13,781 bases of DNA from CAVPGH01 sp046726955 (GCA_046726955.1 JBKPBQ010000027.1:1-13781); one strand, 5' to 3'. Counted from the first letter of the stretch, positions 1 through 8,936 are shown. Made by a program: numbers and translations. Notes: generated from the letters alone by a model not told the origin.

Positions 1-433
1 CGCCGTAGGCGCCCCAGTCGCCCCCCACGAGCCACGCTCGGGATGGGAGACGCCCCGCGGCCTCGCCCACGCGCTTCTTGAATTCGACGGGCTCGTCCAC
101 CTCGAGGAGGTTCAGCCCCAGCTGCAGGCGCCCCGCCTGGGGGAAATGCGTGTGGTTGTCGATGAAGCCGGGCAGCACCAGGCGGCCGTCGAGGTCGAGC
201 TCGCGCGTCTTGCCCTCGCGCACGAGCTTCTTGACCTCCTCGCGCGTGCCCACCTTGACAATGCGGTCGCCGCGGACGGCGACGGCTTCGGCCCACGGCT
301 GCGCGGGCTCGAGCGTGTAGACCTTCGCGCCGAGGAGCACGAGGTCGGCGCTCGCGCTCGTCGCCGCGGTCTGCGCGGCGGCGGGGAGCGCGACGAGGGC
401 GAGACCGGCGACGAGGGCGGTTCGAGTCAGCAT
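1..433 (-). CDS. Exported amidohydrolase (YtcJ-like amidohydrolase family 3), N-terminal part only
   Basis: The frame starts with ATG at 433 and runs leftward off the window, giving 144 codons of the N-terminus. Residues 1-21 look like a Sec signal peptide (MLTRTALVAGLALVALPAAAQ). They are followed by the N-terminal beta-sandwich typical of metal-dependent amidohydrolases: ADLVLLGAKVYTLEP, then AVAVRGDRIVKVG. The motif LPGFIDNHTHF follows, whose HxH pair (H94, H96) is the first metal-ligand motif of the amidohydrolase barrel. The subsequent GRLQLGLNLLEVDEP stretch resembles YtcJ-like enzymes (amidohydrolase family 3). Such proteins hydrolyse C-N bonds of amide or cyclic substrates; the substrate cannot be predicted here. 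A GAGGAGG lies about 25 nt upstream of the ATG, too far for a normal ribosome site, so the start rests mainly on the good signal peptide. The gene is divergent from the C25 peptidase gene and shares the intergenic region 434-557 with it. Confidence 0.88.
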   Translation of the reverse strand, partial: MLTRTALVAGLALVALPAAAQTAATSASADLVLLGAKVYTLEPAQPWAEAVAVRGDRIVKVGTREEVKKLVREGKTRELDLDGRLVLPGFIDNHTHFPQAGRLQLGLNLLEVDEPVEFKKRVGEAAGRLPSRAWLVGGDWGAYG

Positions 434-557
434 CGGGGCGAGAGGATATCACCGCCTCCTCGGCCTCCAAGTCCAACCTCTGCAATACCACGCGGAGTGT
501 CCACTTCTCGGTCCGCTCGAGGGCAGCACGCGTTCCGACTCTTTTAGAATCAGCGAC
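434..557. promoter_or_regulatory. Divergent intergenic region with a possible promoter for the C25 peptidase gene
   Basis: This 124-base gap separates the leftward amidohydrolase from the rightward giant peptidase, so it should hold promoters for both. It is less GC-rich than its flanks near 540-552. A TTAGAAT (544-550) resembles a -10 box for rightward transcription, but I see no convincing -35 box 17 bases before it. If that -10 is real, transcription would start near 557, leaving no leader for a TTG start at 558 and favouring the later GTG starts at 594 or 612. Low certainty. Confidence 0.25.
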
Positions 558-3500
558 TTGAAGTGGGCCCGCTTCTTGCCTCTTCGGGGGCCCGTGCATT
601 GGTCCGTCTACGTGCGGGGTCCTGCCGTCCGCCGAAAGCTCGCAGTCGCGTCCCTCCTCCTCGTCATCCTCGGGGTGGTCCCCTCCGCCGAAGCCGCGTT
701 CAAGTACAGGAAGGCGCTCTCCGTCAACGGCACGCAGGTGGTGGCTGGCCCCGGCCTCCTCAACTACCCCGTGCTCGTCAGCATCGCGAACGACGCCAGC
801 CTCAAGACCACCGCCAACGGGGGCCACGTCTCGAGCACCTTCGCCTACGACATCGAGTTCCGGGCCGCCGATGGGACGACAGTTCTCGACTGGGAGGTCG
901 AGCGCTACGACGGTGCGACCGGCACGCTCGTGGCCTGGGTGCGTTTTCCCGGCACCGCAGGTCCTCCCGACACACGGATCCAGAACGGCCTGAACACCTC
1001 CTTCTTCCTCTATTACGGCGATCCCCAGGTGCTGTGCAGCCGCAACAACCCGCGGAACGTCTGGATCGACAACTTCCGCTACGTGCACCACTTCGGCGAG
1101 ACGACAGGCGATCCCCGCGACTCGAGCCCCAACGCCTACGACAGCGGCCGCAACGGCACCGTCACGTTCAACGCGGTCGGGCAGGTCGGGCGCGCCGACA
1201 CCTTCGCCGGAACCGACGGCGCCAACAATCCCGTCACCGCGTACGTCCAGGTCGGAGACGGCACGCTCTCCGCCAACTCGGGCTTCTCGATCGCGGCGTG
1301 GGTCTACCTCAACAAGCTCCAGACGGGCCGATTCGTCGGCCTCGTGCTCAAGGGCCGGGATTCGGGCACCGATTGGGTCGGGATCTACAAAACCGATACG
1401 AACCGGGTGAGCTTCGGCTGGCAGTGCTGCGCTCCTCCCGCCAAGCCCGGCAACCTGGACGGCCCTGTGCTCGCCACCGCGCAGTGGTACTACGTCGTAG
1501 CGTCCTACGATCCGGCGACGCCGCGGCGCAGCCTCTACGTGAACGGCGTCCAGGTCGCCACCGATACAGGGGCCACGTACCCGGACATCACCCAGGCCAC
1601 GCGCATCGGCGACGACAACCAGAGCGGCTTCTTCCACGACGGCCGGCTCGACGAGGTGCGCTTCAGCGCGCTCCGCACCACCGCGTACATCCAGACGAGC
1701 TACAACAACCAGAGCTGTGCTTCGGCCTCGACCTGCGGCGGCACGCCGTTCGTGGTCGTGGGGGCCGAGCAGGCCTCCACCACGAACTATCGATCGATCG
1801 GCGCCGCCGCGAACTACACGACGGGGAGCGTCACGGTGGCCCTCGGCTCCACGACAGTGGACGGCGCCGGCACGGCCTGGAAGACCGCCAACCGCGGGCG
1901 GGGAGACCTCATCACGATCGGCGCCAACACGTACACGGTCCTCGCCGTGGCCTCCGACACGCGGCTCGTGCTCACGGCCGGTGCGGTGGCGGCGGCCACT
2001 GCCTCCGCGTACACGATTCGCCGGCAGTTCACGACGCTCCAGCTCTGGCAGAGCTGCATCAACTTCACGGGCGCGTGCCCGGCCACGCCCATCGGCAACG
2101 CCGCGGTCGCCACCAGCAACTACGTGACCGACAACCGCTCCGAGGTGGGTGTCGCCTACCGGGACGGCAGCTCCTTCGCCGGCCCCGTGAGCCTCACCGG
2201 CCAGACGACGGACGAGCTGCACACCCTGACGCTGACCGCGGAGTTCGGCAACCGGCACAACGGTCTTCGCGGTGTCGGGGCCGAGCTCGCCAACGGCGCC
2301 AGCGCGACCGATGCCCTCACGATCGACGACGACTACGTGACCGTCGAATGGCTCGAAGTGGGCGGCGGCAGCGGGACTGCCGACGGCATCCACATCAACA
2401 CCGGCGGGAACATCCACAACGTGATCCGCAACTGCCTCGTCCACAACGTGCCCCGGGACGGGATCCGGCTCGTGGAGAACCTGAGCCGCCTCGACGCGTA
2501 CGACAACGTCATCTTTGCGAACGGCGGCAGCGGCATCCGGATCCAGGCCAACCCTCTCGCCGCGGGAACCCGGGTCCGGCTCTCGAACAACACACTCTAC
2601 GGCAATACGCTCTGGGGCATCTTCGCCGTTGCCGCCTCGAACCCCACCGTCCTACTGCAGAACAACATCGCGGTGTCCAACACCAGCGGCGGCTACAGCG
2701 TCGGGGGCCTCGACGGCGCGAGCAGCAACAACCTCTCGAGCGACGCGACCGCGGCCGCGGCCAGCCCGGCGGGAGGTGGCGTTTCCGGGCAGACCCTCGC
2801 CAACGTGAAGTTCGTCTCCACGACCGCCGGCTCCGAGAACCTCCACATCCAGGCCGGCAGCACTGCCCAGAACGCCGCGGTGAACCTGAGTTGCTCGTTC
2901 GTCACGGACATCGACAACGACAAGCGCGGCGGGACGTGGGACATCGGGGCCGACGAGATCACGTCGGGAAACGTCGGGTGTCCGGCGGGCCTCGCACCGA
3001 CGGGCTCGAACTTCGTGACGAACGGCGACTTCTCGGTGCTCGCGGGGCCGGGACCGGGTGTGCTTCCCGCGGCCGGCTTCACGAGCGGCGTCGCGAACGC
3101 CGGAGACGGCATGCGGCCCTACGACACCTCGTTCGCGATCCAGACCGGGACCGCGAACTACCAGGGCAACCTCATCGAGCAGGGTCCCTTCCCCGGAGAC
3201 CCCGCGAACGCGGTGCCCGCGGCCAACAACTGGGTCTACACGAACGGCAACAGCACCGGCTCCGGCTATCCGCATCCGCCGTTCAAGATCTGGCAGCAGA
3301 CGGTCAGCGGACTGACGGGGAGCACGAGCTACGTCTTCTACGTCTACGCCAGCAACGCGTTCGGTCCGGGCTGGTCCTTAACCGTCGTTCCGCAGGTCCA
3401 GTTCTTCAAGGACGGCGTCCAGGTGGGCTCGACGAACCCCGTTCCGTACGAGACGGGGACGGACGTCTGGACGCGTTTCCAGACGACGTTCACGACGGGC

Positions 3501-6500
3501 GCGGGCCAGACCTCCGCCGTCCTCTCCATCTGGGACGCGGCCGACGACGTCGGCGGCGACGACCTGGGGATCACCGCCATCGGCCTGCAGTCCTGTGCAG
3601 CGCCGACCGCGGTCGAGCTCCAGGACTTCACCGCCTCCGCGCGAGACTCCGCGGTGGACCTCGCCTGGACGACGGCCTCAGAGCTCCACAACCTCGGCTT
3701 CAACGTCTATCGGGCGACGTCGCCTCTCGGCCCGCGCACGAAGCTGACGGCCACGCTCATCCCCGGCCTGGGCGCTTCCCCCACGGGAGCGAGCTACAGC
3801 TACCGGGACTCGGGGCTCGTGAACGGCGTCACGTACTACTACGAGCTCGAGGACGTCGACACGTCGGGCGCCACGAAGCGGCACGGACCGGTGTCCGCGA
3901 CGCCGACGGCGGATGCCGGAGCGGGCGATCCCGGGGGCTCCCAGCCGGGGGCTTCCAGTGCTCCGCCGCCGACGCGCTACGGGAACCCGGAAGGCGCGTC
4001 CCTGCGGATCGTGGAGCGGGCGCCGCTCTCCGTCGTCCTGGAGCTGCGCACGCCGGGCTTCTTCGCCGTGGCCAGCGCGGACGGGACGGTGGAGCTGCGC
4101 GTTCCGGGCTTCGAGGATCGGCCGACCGCGGGCGCACCGGCGGTCCCCGTGAAGCGGGCCTATGTGGACGCGGTCGCCGGACGAGGCGTGCGCGTCGCCG
4201 AGATCGTCCCCGAGGACGAGGTCCGCTTCGACGGCTTGCGGCTGTCAGCCGCCGAGGCAAAGCGCCTCGAGGTCACGGACGAGGGCGTGGTGATGCCGGG
4301 CCTCGCGCGTCGACGGCCGGGACGAGAGTTCCAGGAACTGTTCCCCGCCCGCCTCGCTCGCCTGCTGGAGACGAGCTTCCAGGGCGAGAGGAAGAAGGCG
4401 CGCCTCGAGCTGGCGCCGCTGCGCTACGACGCGACGGCGGGGACCGTCTTCCTGGCCCGCGTGCTGAGGGTCCGGCTCGAGTTCGAGGGTCGCGAGGCCG
4501 CGGAGACCGTGGGCGCGGGCGGTGGAGGCCGGAGGGTGCGGCCGCTCGGTGACGACGGCGGGCTACCCCTCGCGGACCTCGTGACGCGGAACGCCGGGCT
4601 CTATGCAGTCCGCTACGAGGACGTGCGGGGGAGAACGAGAGGCGTTCCGACCTCGAGCCTTCGTCTCCGCCACCGGAACGAGAGCGTCCCCTACCACCTC
4701 GAGCCCGACGACGGCTTCTTCCGCCCGGGGTCGATCTTGTACTTCGTCAGCGAGGGCTCGGCGAGCAACTCCTGGGGGGACGCGGTCTACCAGCTGGAGA
4801 CGGGCGCGCCGGGTCTCGTGATGGGGACGCGCGCGGGCAGTCCGAGCGGACCGGCGGTCGCGGAGTACGTGGACTCGAAGGAGTGGGAAGAGAACCTCTA
4901 CTACCAGCCGGGATTGCTCGAGGCCCCGGATCCCTGGCTCTGGGACGTGCTCGTCTCTCCTTCGACGCGGAGCTATCCCTTCACGCTGAGCCAGCTCTCG
5001 CCGGGCTCGAGTCCCGCTCGTCTCGAGGTCCGGCTCCAGGGGGCCAGCGACTTCGCGGCGAACCCCGACCACCACGTGAGGGTGGCGGTGAACGGCCAGG
5101 TGGTCGGAGAAGCGAGCTGGGATGGGCAGACCCCGCAGCTCGTCGAGGCGGAGGTGCCCCGCGGAATCCTCGTGGAGGGCACGAACTCGCTGTCGCTGGA
5201 GAACGTTGGCGACACCGCGGCGACGTACTCCATGGTCTTCCTGGACAAGTTCTCGCTCTCCTACCCCCGGCTCCTTCGGGGCGAAGACGGCCGCCTCTCG
5301 GGCACCTTCGCCGTCTCGGGGTCGGCCGAGGTGGCGGATATCGGCGGCGCCTTCGTGGTCGTGATGCCGTCCGAAGACGAAAGGGCGAGTCGACGTCGCG
5401 TGTCCTGGCTCAAGGACGTGGAGTCCACGAGCAGCGCGTCGCGCTTCCGCGCGGAGACGCGAGACCGCTACCTCGTGGTGGCACCGGAGGCCGTGATGAC
5501 GCCCACCATCCGGGCGCCCCTGCCGCGACGTCTCCGGAACACGGAGAACCGGGCGGACTGGCTCCTCATCGCACCCGCTGAGTTCCTCGCTGCTGCCGAG
5601 CCCCTCGTAGCGCTTCGGAGGAGCCAGGGCCTCGAGGTCGTGACGGCCTCCGTCGAGGAGGTGTACGAGGAGTTCGGGTTCGGCGAAGAGGGGCCGCAGG
5701 CCCTGAAGGACTTCCTCGAGTACGCGTACCAGCGCTGGCGACGCCCGTCGTTCCGATACGCGCTGCTGCTGGGCGACGGCACGTACGATCCCAAGGACTA
5801 CCTGGGCACGGGCGTGAAGGACCGGATACCGCCGAACATCGTCGAGACGAGCTACCTCTGGACCGCCTCCGACCCCGGCTACGCGTCCGTGAACGGCGAG
5901 GACCTGCTGCCGGACGTGGCGATCGGCCGGCTGCCCGCGGCGACCGCGGACGAGGCCCGCGCTCTCGTCGACAAGGTCGTTTCCTTCGAAACCGCGGGGA
6001 GGACGCTCGAGGGGCGGGCCGTGCTCGTCGCCGACAACGCCGACCACGCCGGCTCCTTCGAGGCGGACTCGGACGACCTCGCCGCCACCGTCCTGCGCCA
6101 GCGCGAGATCCAGAGGGTCTACCTGAGCGAGCTCGGCCCCGGCACGCGGCCCACGATCGCTGCCGCGTTCGACGCCGGGGCCGGCCTCGTCAGCTACGTC
6201 GGCCACGGGGCGACGGCGGTGTGGGCCTCGGAGAACATCTTCAACGACACGGACGTCGCCCGCCTCCAGCCGCAGGCCGCGCAGCCGCTCCTGATGACGA
6301 TGAACTGCCTCAACGGCTTTTTCCACTTCCCCCCTCTCGACTCGCTCGCGGAGGCGTTCGTCAAGGCGGACGGGAAGGGGGCGGTGGCCGCGATCGCGCC
6401 CAGCGGCCTCAGCGTGGAGGAGGCCGCGCACCTCTACCAGAAGGCGCTGCTCACGGAGATCGAGAGCGGCCGTCACGACCGGCTGGGAGACGCCGTCCTC

Positions 6501-6593
6501 GCCGCGCAGGAGGCCTACGCGGACTCCGGCGCCTTCCCCGAGCTCCTGCAGGTCTACCACCTGTTCGGCGACCCCGCGCTGCGGATCCGGTAG
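558..6593 (+). CDS. Giant multidomain secreted protein ending in a gingipain-like C25 cysteine peptidase
   Basis: A frame of 2011 codons from a TTG. In-frame GTGs at 594 and 612 are credible alternatives, and 612 gives the most compact signal peptide. Counting from 558, the hydrophobic core is at about 28-42 and cleavage is likely after 46 (SAEA|AFKY). Domains in order: DUF2341-like at about 48-165; a LamG/concanavalin-like lectin domain at about 175-385 (IAAWVYL, LYVNGVQV, GRLDEVRFS); an unassigned region at about 400-555; a right-handed parallel beta-helix at about 560-800, ending in GGTWDIGADEI; a carbohydrate-binding-like beta-sandwich at about 815-1015 (NFVTNGDFS start); a fibronectin-III-like domain at about 1017-1116 (NLGFNVYRA); a Gly/Pro/Ser linker; a gingipain-propeptide-like region at about 1140-1310; then a beta-rich region. 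The C25 peptidase domain runs from about 1665 to the end, with catalytic His1883 (YVGHGA) and Cys1917 (MNCLNG) both present and the usual LFGDPALRIR close. It is probably a cell-surface or secreted protease with glycan-binding modules. No type IX secretion tail or membrane anchor follows the peptidase. The export route beyond Sec is unknown. Confidence 0.9.
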   Translation: MKWARFLPLRGPVHWSVYVRGPAVRRKLAVASLLLVILGVVPSAEAAFKYRKALSVNGTQVVAGPGLLNYPVLVSIANDASLKTTANGGHVSSTFAYDIEFRAADGTTVLDWEVERYDGATGTLVAWVRFPGTAGPPDTRIQNGLNTSFFLYYGDPQVLCSRNNPRNVWIDNFRYVHHFGETTGDPRDSSPNAYDSGRNGTVTFNAVGQVGRADTFAGTDGANNPVTAYVQVGDGTLSANSGFSIAAWVYLNKLQTGRFVGLVLKGRDSGTDWVGIYKTDTNRVSFGWQCCAPPAKPGNLDGPVLATAQWYYVVASYDPATPRRSLYVNGVQVATDTGATYPDITQATRIGDDNQSGFFHDGRLDEVRFSALRTTAYIQTSYNNQSCASASTCGGTPFVVVGAEQASTTNYRSIGAAANYTTGSVTVALGSTTVDGAGTAWKTANRGRGDLITIGANTYTVLAVASDTRLVLTAGAVAAATASAYTIRRQFTTLQLWQSCINFTGACPATPIGNAAVATSNYVTDNRSEVGVAYRDGSSFAGPVSLTGQTTDELHTLTLTAEFGNRHNGLRGVGAELANGASATDALTIDDDYVTVEWLEVGGGSGTADGIHINTGGNIHNVIRNCLVHNVPRDGIRLVENLSRLDAYDNVIFANGGSGIRIQANPLAAGTRVRLSNNTLYGNTLWGIFAVAASNPTVLLQNNIAVSNTSGGYSVGGLDGASSNNLSSDATAAAASPAGGGVSGQTLANVKFVSTTAGSENLHIQAGSTAQNAAVNLSCSFVTDIDNDKRGGTWDIGADEITSGNVGCPAGLAPTGSNFVTNGDFSVLAGPGPGVLPAAGFTSGVANAGDGMRPYDTSFAIQTGTANYQGNLIEQGPFPGDPANAVPAANNWVYTNGNSTGSGYPHPPFKIWQQTVSGLTGSTSYVFYVYASNAFGPGWSLTVVPQVQFFKDGVQVGSTNPVPYETGTDVWTRFQTTFTTGAGQTSAVLSIWDAADDVGGDDLGITAIGLQSCAAPTAVELQDFTASARDSAVDLAWTTASELHNLGFNVYRATSPLGPRTKLTATLIPGLGASPTGASYSYRDSGLVNGVTYYYELEDVDTSGATKRHGPVSATPTADAGAGDPGGSQPGASSAPPPTRYGNPEGASLRIVERAPLSVVLELRTPGFFAVASADGTVELRVPGFEDRPTAGAPAVPVKRAYVDAVAGRGVRVAEIVPEDEVRFDGLRLSAAEAKRLEVTDEGVVMPGLARRRPGREFQELFPARLARLLETSFQGERKKARLELAPLRYDATAGTVFLARVLRVRLEFEGREAAETVGAGGGGRRVRPLGDDGGLPLADLVTRNAGLYAVRYEDVRGRTRGVPTSSLRLRHRNESVPYHLEPDDGFFRPGSILYFVSEGSASNSWGDAVYQLETGAPGLVMGTRAGSPSGPAVAEYVDSKEWEENLYYQPGLLEAPDPWLWDVLVSPSTRSYPFTLSQLSPGSSPARLEVRLQGASDFAANPDHHVRVAVNGQVVGEASWDGQTPQLVEAEVPRGILVEGTNSLSLENVGDTAATYSMVFLDKFSLSYPRLLRGEDGRLSGTFAVSGSAEVADIGGAFVVVMPSEDERASRRRVSWLKDVESTSSASRFRAETRDRYLVVAPEAVMTPTIRAPLPRRLRNTENRADWLLIAPAEFLAAAEPLVALRRSQGLEVVTASVEEVYEEFGFGEEGPQALKDFLEYAYQRWRRPSFRYALLLGDGTYDPKDYLGTGVKDRIPPNIVETSYLWTASDPGYASVNGEDLLPDVAIGRLPAATADEARALVDKVVSFETAGRTLEGRAVLVADNADHAGSFEADSDDLAATVLRQREIQRVYLSELGPGTRPTIAAAFDAGAGLVSYVGHGATAVWASENIFNDTDVARLQPQAAQPLLMTMNCLNGFFHFPPLDSLAEAFVKADGKGAVAAIAPSGLSVEEAAHLYQKALLTEIESGRHDRLGDAVLAAQEAYADSGAFPELLQVYHLFGDPALRIR

Positions 6594-6672
6594 ATCGCGC
6601 CGGCGCTCGTCGCCCGCGCGGGACTTCCAAACGGACGGCAAGCCGGCACAGAATACGCCGCGCACTCACTCT

Positions 6673-6678
6673 CGGGAG
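6673..6678 (+). promoter_or_regulatory. Ribosome binding site of the forward NHL-repeat gene
   Basis: A GGGAGG at 6673-6678 lies 8 bases before the ATG at 6687, which is standard spacing, and it fixes the start of the forward NHL gene. The rest of the 93-base gap after the C25 stop codon shows no clear terminator: some GC-rich inverted stretches near 6597-6622, but no U-run. Confidence 0.7.
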
Positions 6679-6686
6679 GCGACACG

Positions 6687-7706
6687 ATGCGGCAGGGACT
6701 GCAGGCTCGAGGACTCATCGCGGCTGTCTTCGTTCTGGTCGCGGGAACGGCCGGACGCGCGGCGGCGCAGGCGCCGAACTCCCAACCCAACCCCTACCGC
6801 ACCGTCGAGGGCTGGGCGAAGATGCCTGACGGCCGCACCTGGGGCTCCACGAGCGCCGTCGAGATCGCTCCCGACGGAAAGTCGATCTGGGTGGCCGAGC
6901 GCTGCGGCGCCAACACCTGCGCCGGCTCCGACCTGCCCGCCGTCCTCGAGTTCGACTCCGAAGGCAAGCTGGTCACGAGCTTCGCCGCCGGCACGTTCAT
7001 CTTCCCCCACGGCATCCACGTCGACCGCGAGGGCAACGTGTGGGTGACCGATGCTCGCGGCAAGGACGGGAAGGGCCACCAGGTGATCAAGTTCAGCCCG
7101 GACGGAAAGGTCTTGATGACCCTCGGCAAGGCGGGAGTCGCCGGCGACGGGCCGGACGCCTTCAACCAGCCGTCCGACGTCGCGGTCGCCCCGAACGGCG
7201 ACATCTTCGTGGGCGACGGCCACGACGAGAAGTCGAACATGCGGATCGTGAAGTTCTCGAACGACGGGAAGTTCATCAAGGCCTGGGGCAAGGAGGGATC
7301 GGCCCCCGGCGAGTTCGCCACACCGCACAGCCTCGCCTTCGACTCGCAGGGGCGGCTGTTCGTGGCCGATCGCGGCAACAACCGGATCCAGATCTTCGAC
7401 CAGGACGGGAAGTTCCTCGCCGAGTGGAAGCAGTTCAGCCGGCCGAGCGGGATCTACATCGACAAGAACGACGTGATCTACGTGGCCGATTCGGAGTCGA
7501 ACGGCAAGGTCAACCCGGGCTGGAAGCGCGGCATTCGCGTGGGCAGCGCCAAGGACGGCAAGGTCACGGCTTTCATTCCCGACACCGAGCCCGATCCCGA
7601 GAAGGTGGTGACGAGCAACGCGGAAGGTGTCGCCGCGGACGCCGCCGGCAACATCTATGGAGCCGAGGTCGGACCGAAGGCGCTCAAGCGGTACGTCAAG
7701 AAGTAG
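6687..7706 (+). CDS. Exported NHL-repeat beta-propeller protein
   Basis: A 339-residue protein starting at ATG 6687. Residues 1-28 form a Sec signal peptide (hydrophobic LIAAVFVLVAG, cleavage around AAAQ|AP). The remainder is an NHL/six-bladed propeller with recognisable blades: around 103 (FPHGIHVDREGNVWVTDA), 160 (QPSDVAVAPNGDIFVGDG), 211 (TPHSLAFDSQGRLFVADRG followed by NNRIQIF) and 252 (RPSGIYIDKNDVIYVADSE). The fold resembles peptidyl-alpha-hydroxyglycine amidating-lyase-like and other NHL proteins. Many bacterial members are annotated that way, but enzymatic activity should not be assumed. Between blades it carries a short cysteine insertion, C73 and C78 (RCGANTCAG), leading into AVLEFDSEGKLV. 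The reverse-strand NHL protein at 7719-8921 has a comparable Cys pair at the matching point. Likely periplasmic or extracellular; ligand unknown. The stop is 12 bases from the converging neighbour's stop. Confidence 0.88.
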   Translation: MRQGLQARGLIAAVFVLVAGTAGRAAAQAPNSQPNPYRTVEGWAKMPDGRTWGSTSAVEIAPDGKSIWVAERCGANTCAGSDLPAVLEFDSEGKLVTSFAAGTFIFPHGIHVDREGNVWVTDARGKDGKGHQVIKFSPDGKVLMTLGKAGVAGDGPDAFNQPSDVAVAPNGDIFVGDGHDEKSNMRIVKFSNDGKFIKAWGKEGSAPGEFATPHSLAFDSQGRLFVADRGNNRIQIFDQDGKFLAEWKQFSRPSGIYIDKNDVIYVADSESNGKVNPGWKRGIRVGSAKDGKVTAFIPDTEPDPEKVVTSNAEGVAADAAGNIYGAEVGPKALKRYVKK

Positions 7707-7718
7707 CCCGCCGACGGA

Positions 7719-8921
7719 TCAGTCGGACGTTCCCGGCCAGGGCGTGCCCTGGCTCGGCTTCGTGACGGGGCGGACGCCCTTGTAGACGAACTTCTGGAGG
7801 CGCTTCCCCTCGTACGTCTCCGTCGTGTAGATGTTGCCCTTCGAGTCCGTGGCGATGCTGTGCACGCCGAAGAACTGCCCGGGCTGCCGCCCCCCGTCGC
7901 CGAAGGCGGTCAGGATCTGGAGCGTGTCGCGGTCGAGGATGTAGACCCGCTCGTTCTTGCCGTCGGCCAGGTACAGGTACTTCTGCTGGGGGTCGCGCGA
8001 GAACGCGATGTCCCAGACCGACCCGTCGCCCAGCGTCTTCTTGGCGATGAATGTCTCCTTCACGAACTTCCCGTCCTTCTGGAACACCTGGATGCGGTCG
8101 TTCGCGCGGTCGCACACGTACACGAGGCCGTCGTTCGAGAGCTCGGCGCAGTGCACGGGCGTGCGGAACTGCTTGGCGGGCGGGGCCTCGGGGTCGTAGT
8201 TGCCGAGATCGGCGTCGTCCGGCTTGTTGCCGTAGGCGCCCCAGTACCGCTTGAACTTGCCGGTGTCGGCGTCGATGACCGCCACTCGCCGGTTGCCGTA
8301 GCCGTCGGCGATGTAGGCCTCGTTGGCCTTGGGGTCCACGAAGATCTTGGCCACCTGACCGAAGTTCTCGGTGTCGTTGCTGCCCCCGCTCTTGCCCTGG
8401 TGGCCGAACTGGATCAGGAACTTTCCCGCCTTCGTGAACTTCACGACGTGGGCGTCCTTCTTGTCGTTGCCGCCGATCCAGACGTTGTCCTTGTGGTCGA
8501 CGGCGATCCCGTGGTTCGACGCGGGCCACTCGTAGCCCTCGCCGGGCCCGCCCCAGTGGCCGACGAGGTTGCCAGCGGGATCGAACTCGAGGACGGGAGG
8601 GGCGGCCAGGCAGCACTCCTCGGCGCTGGGCGGAGTCGTCCCGAGCCCCATCTCCGTCCGCGCGTTGAGCGTGCTCCCGCCGCGGTGGACGATCCAGACG
8701 TGGTCCTGTCCGTCCACGGCCACGCCGATCGTCGAGCCGAGGATCCAGTGGTTCGGCAGCGGCTTCGGCCAGAACGGGTCGACCTCGAAGCTCGGCGCCG
8801 AGGCCGCGGTGGCCGCTTCCGCGCGCGCCGCTCTCTGCAGGAACGCGTACGCGGCGCCGAGGACGGCGAGCGCGGTGACGAAGGCGACTCCGGCGTGGAT
8901 CTTCGGCTGGGGACGCGTCAT
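7719..8921 (-). CDS. Exported NHL-repeat beta-propeller protein, paralogue of its convergent neighbour
   Basis: A 400-residue protein starting at ATG 8921. An N-terminal hydrophobic segment (about 11-29, GVAFVTALAVLGAAYAFLQ) acts as a signal peptide or membrane anchor. A family-typical opening follows (FEVDPFWPKPLPNHWILGS), then propeller blades such as GVAVDGQDHVWIVHR, HGIAVDHKDNVWIGGND, AKIFVDPKANEAYIADGYG and HSIATDSKGNIYTTETYEG. Near residue 103 there is a vicinal Cys pair, EECCLAAPPVLEFD, aligned with the Cys-containing lead-in of the forward NHL protein (6687-7706). This suggests the two are distant paralogues. It is likely an extracytoplasmic binding or scaffold propeller with no catalytic residues assigned; automatic pipelines might name it a 6-bladed beta-propeller or peptidylglycine monooxygenase-like protein. 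It is transcribed from the 8922-9007 intergenic region, divergent from the HupE-like gene. Confidence 0.88.
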   Translation of the reverse strand: MTRPQPKIHAGVAFVTALAVLGAAYAFLQRAARAEAATAASAPSFEVDPFWPKPLPNHWILGSTIGVAVDGQDHVWIVHRGGSTLNARTEMGLGTTPPSAEECCLAAPPVLEFDPAGNLVGHWGGPGEGYEWPASNHGIAVDHKDNVWIGGNDKKDAHVVKFTKAGKFLIQFGHQGKSGGSNDTENFGQVAKIFVDPKANEAYIADGYGNRRVAVIDADTGKFKRYWGAYGNKPDDADLGNYDPEAPPAKQFRTPVHCAELSNDGLVYVCDRANDRIQVFQKDGKFVKETFIAKKTLGDGSVWDIAFSRDPQQKYLYLADGKNERVYILDRDTLQILTAFGDGGRQPGQFFGVHSIATDSKGNIYTTETYEGKRLQKFVYKGVRPVTKPSQGTPWPGTSD

Positions 8922-8929
8922 GCCCTTCG

Positions 8930-8936
8930 CCTCCTT
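8930..8936 (-). promoter_or_regulatory. Strong Shine-Dalgarno for the reverse NHL gene
   Basis: On the minus strand AAGGAGG (8936-8930) stands 8 bases before the ATG at 8921. It is close to a perfect match to the anti-SD sequence and the best ribosome site in the window, so the start is well supported. Confidence 0.8.

Noticed and set aside
563..4552. A 1329-codon open frame on the plus strand overlapping the C25 gene
   Set aside because: Its product is an Arg/Pro/Gly-rich low-complexity string with no domains, as expected from an off-frame read of GC-rich coding DNA. The overlapping frame at 558-6593 has a signal peptide and clear domains.
4563..6665. A 700-codon open frame on the minus strand opposite the peptidase domain
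   Set aside because: Antisense shadow of the C25 gene: composition rich in Arg, Glu, Gly and Val with no recognisable motif, while the sense strand encodes the catalytic His and Cys in conserved context.
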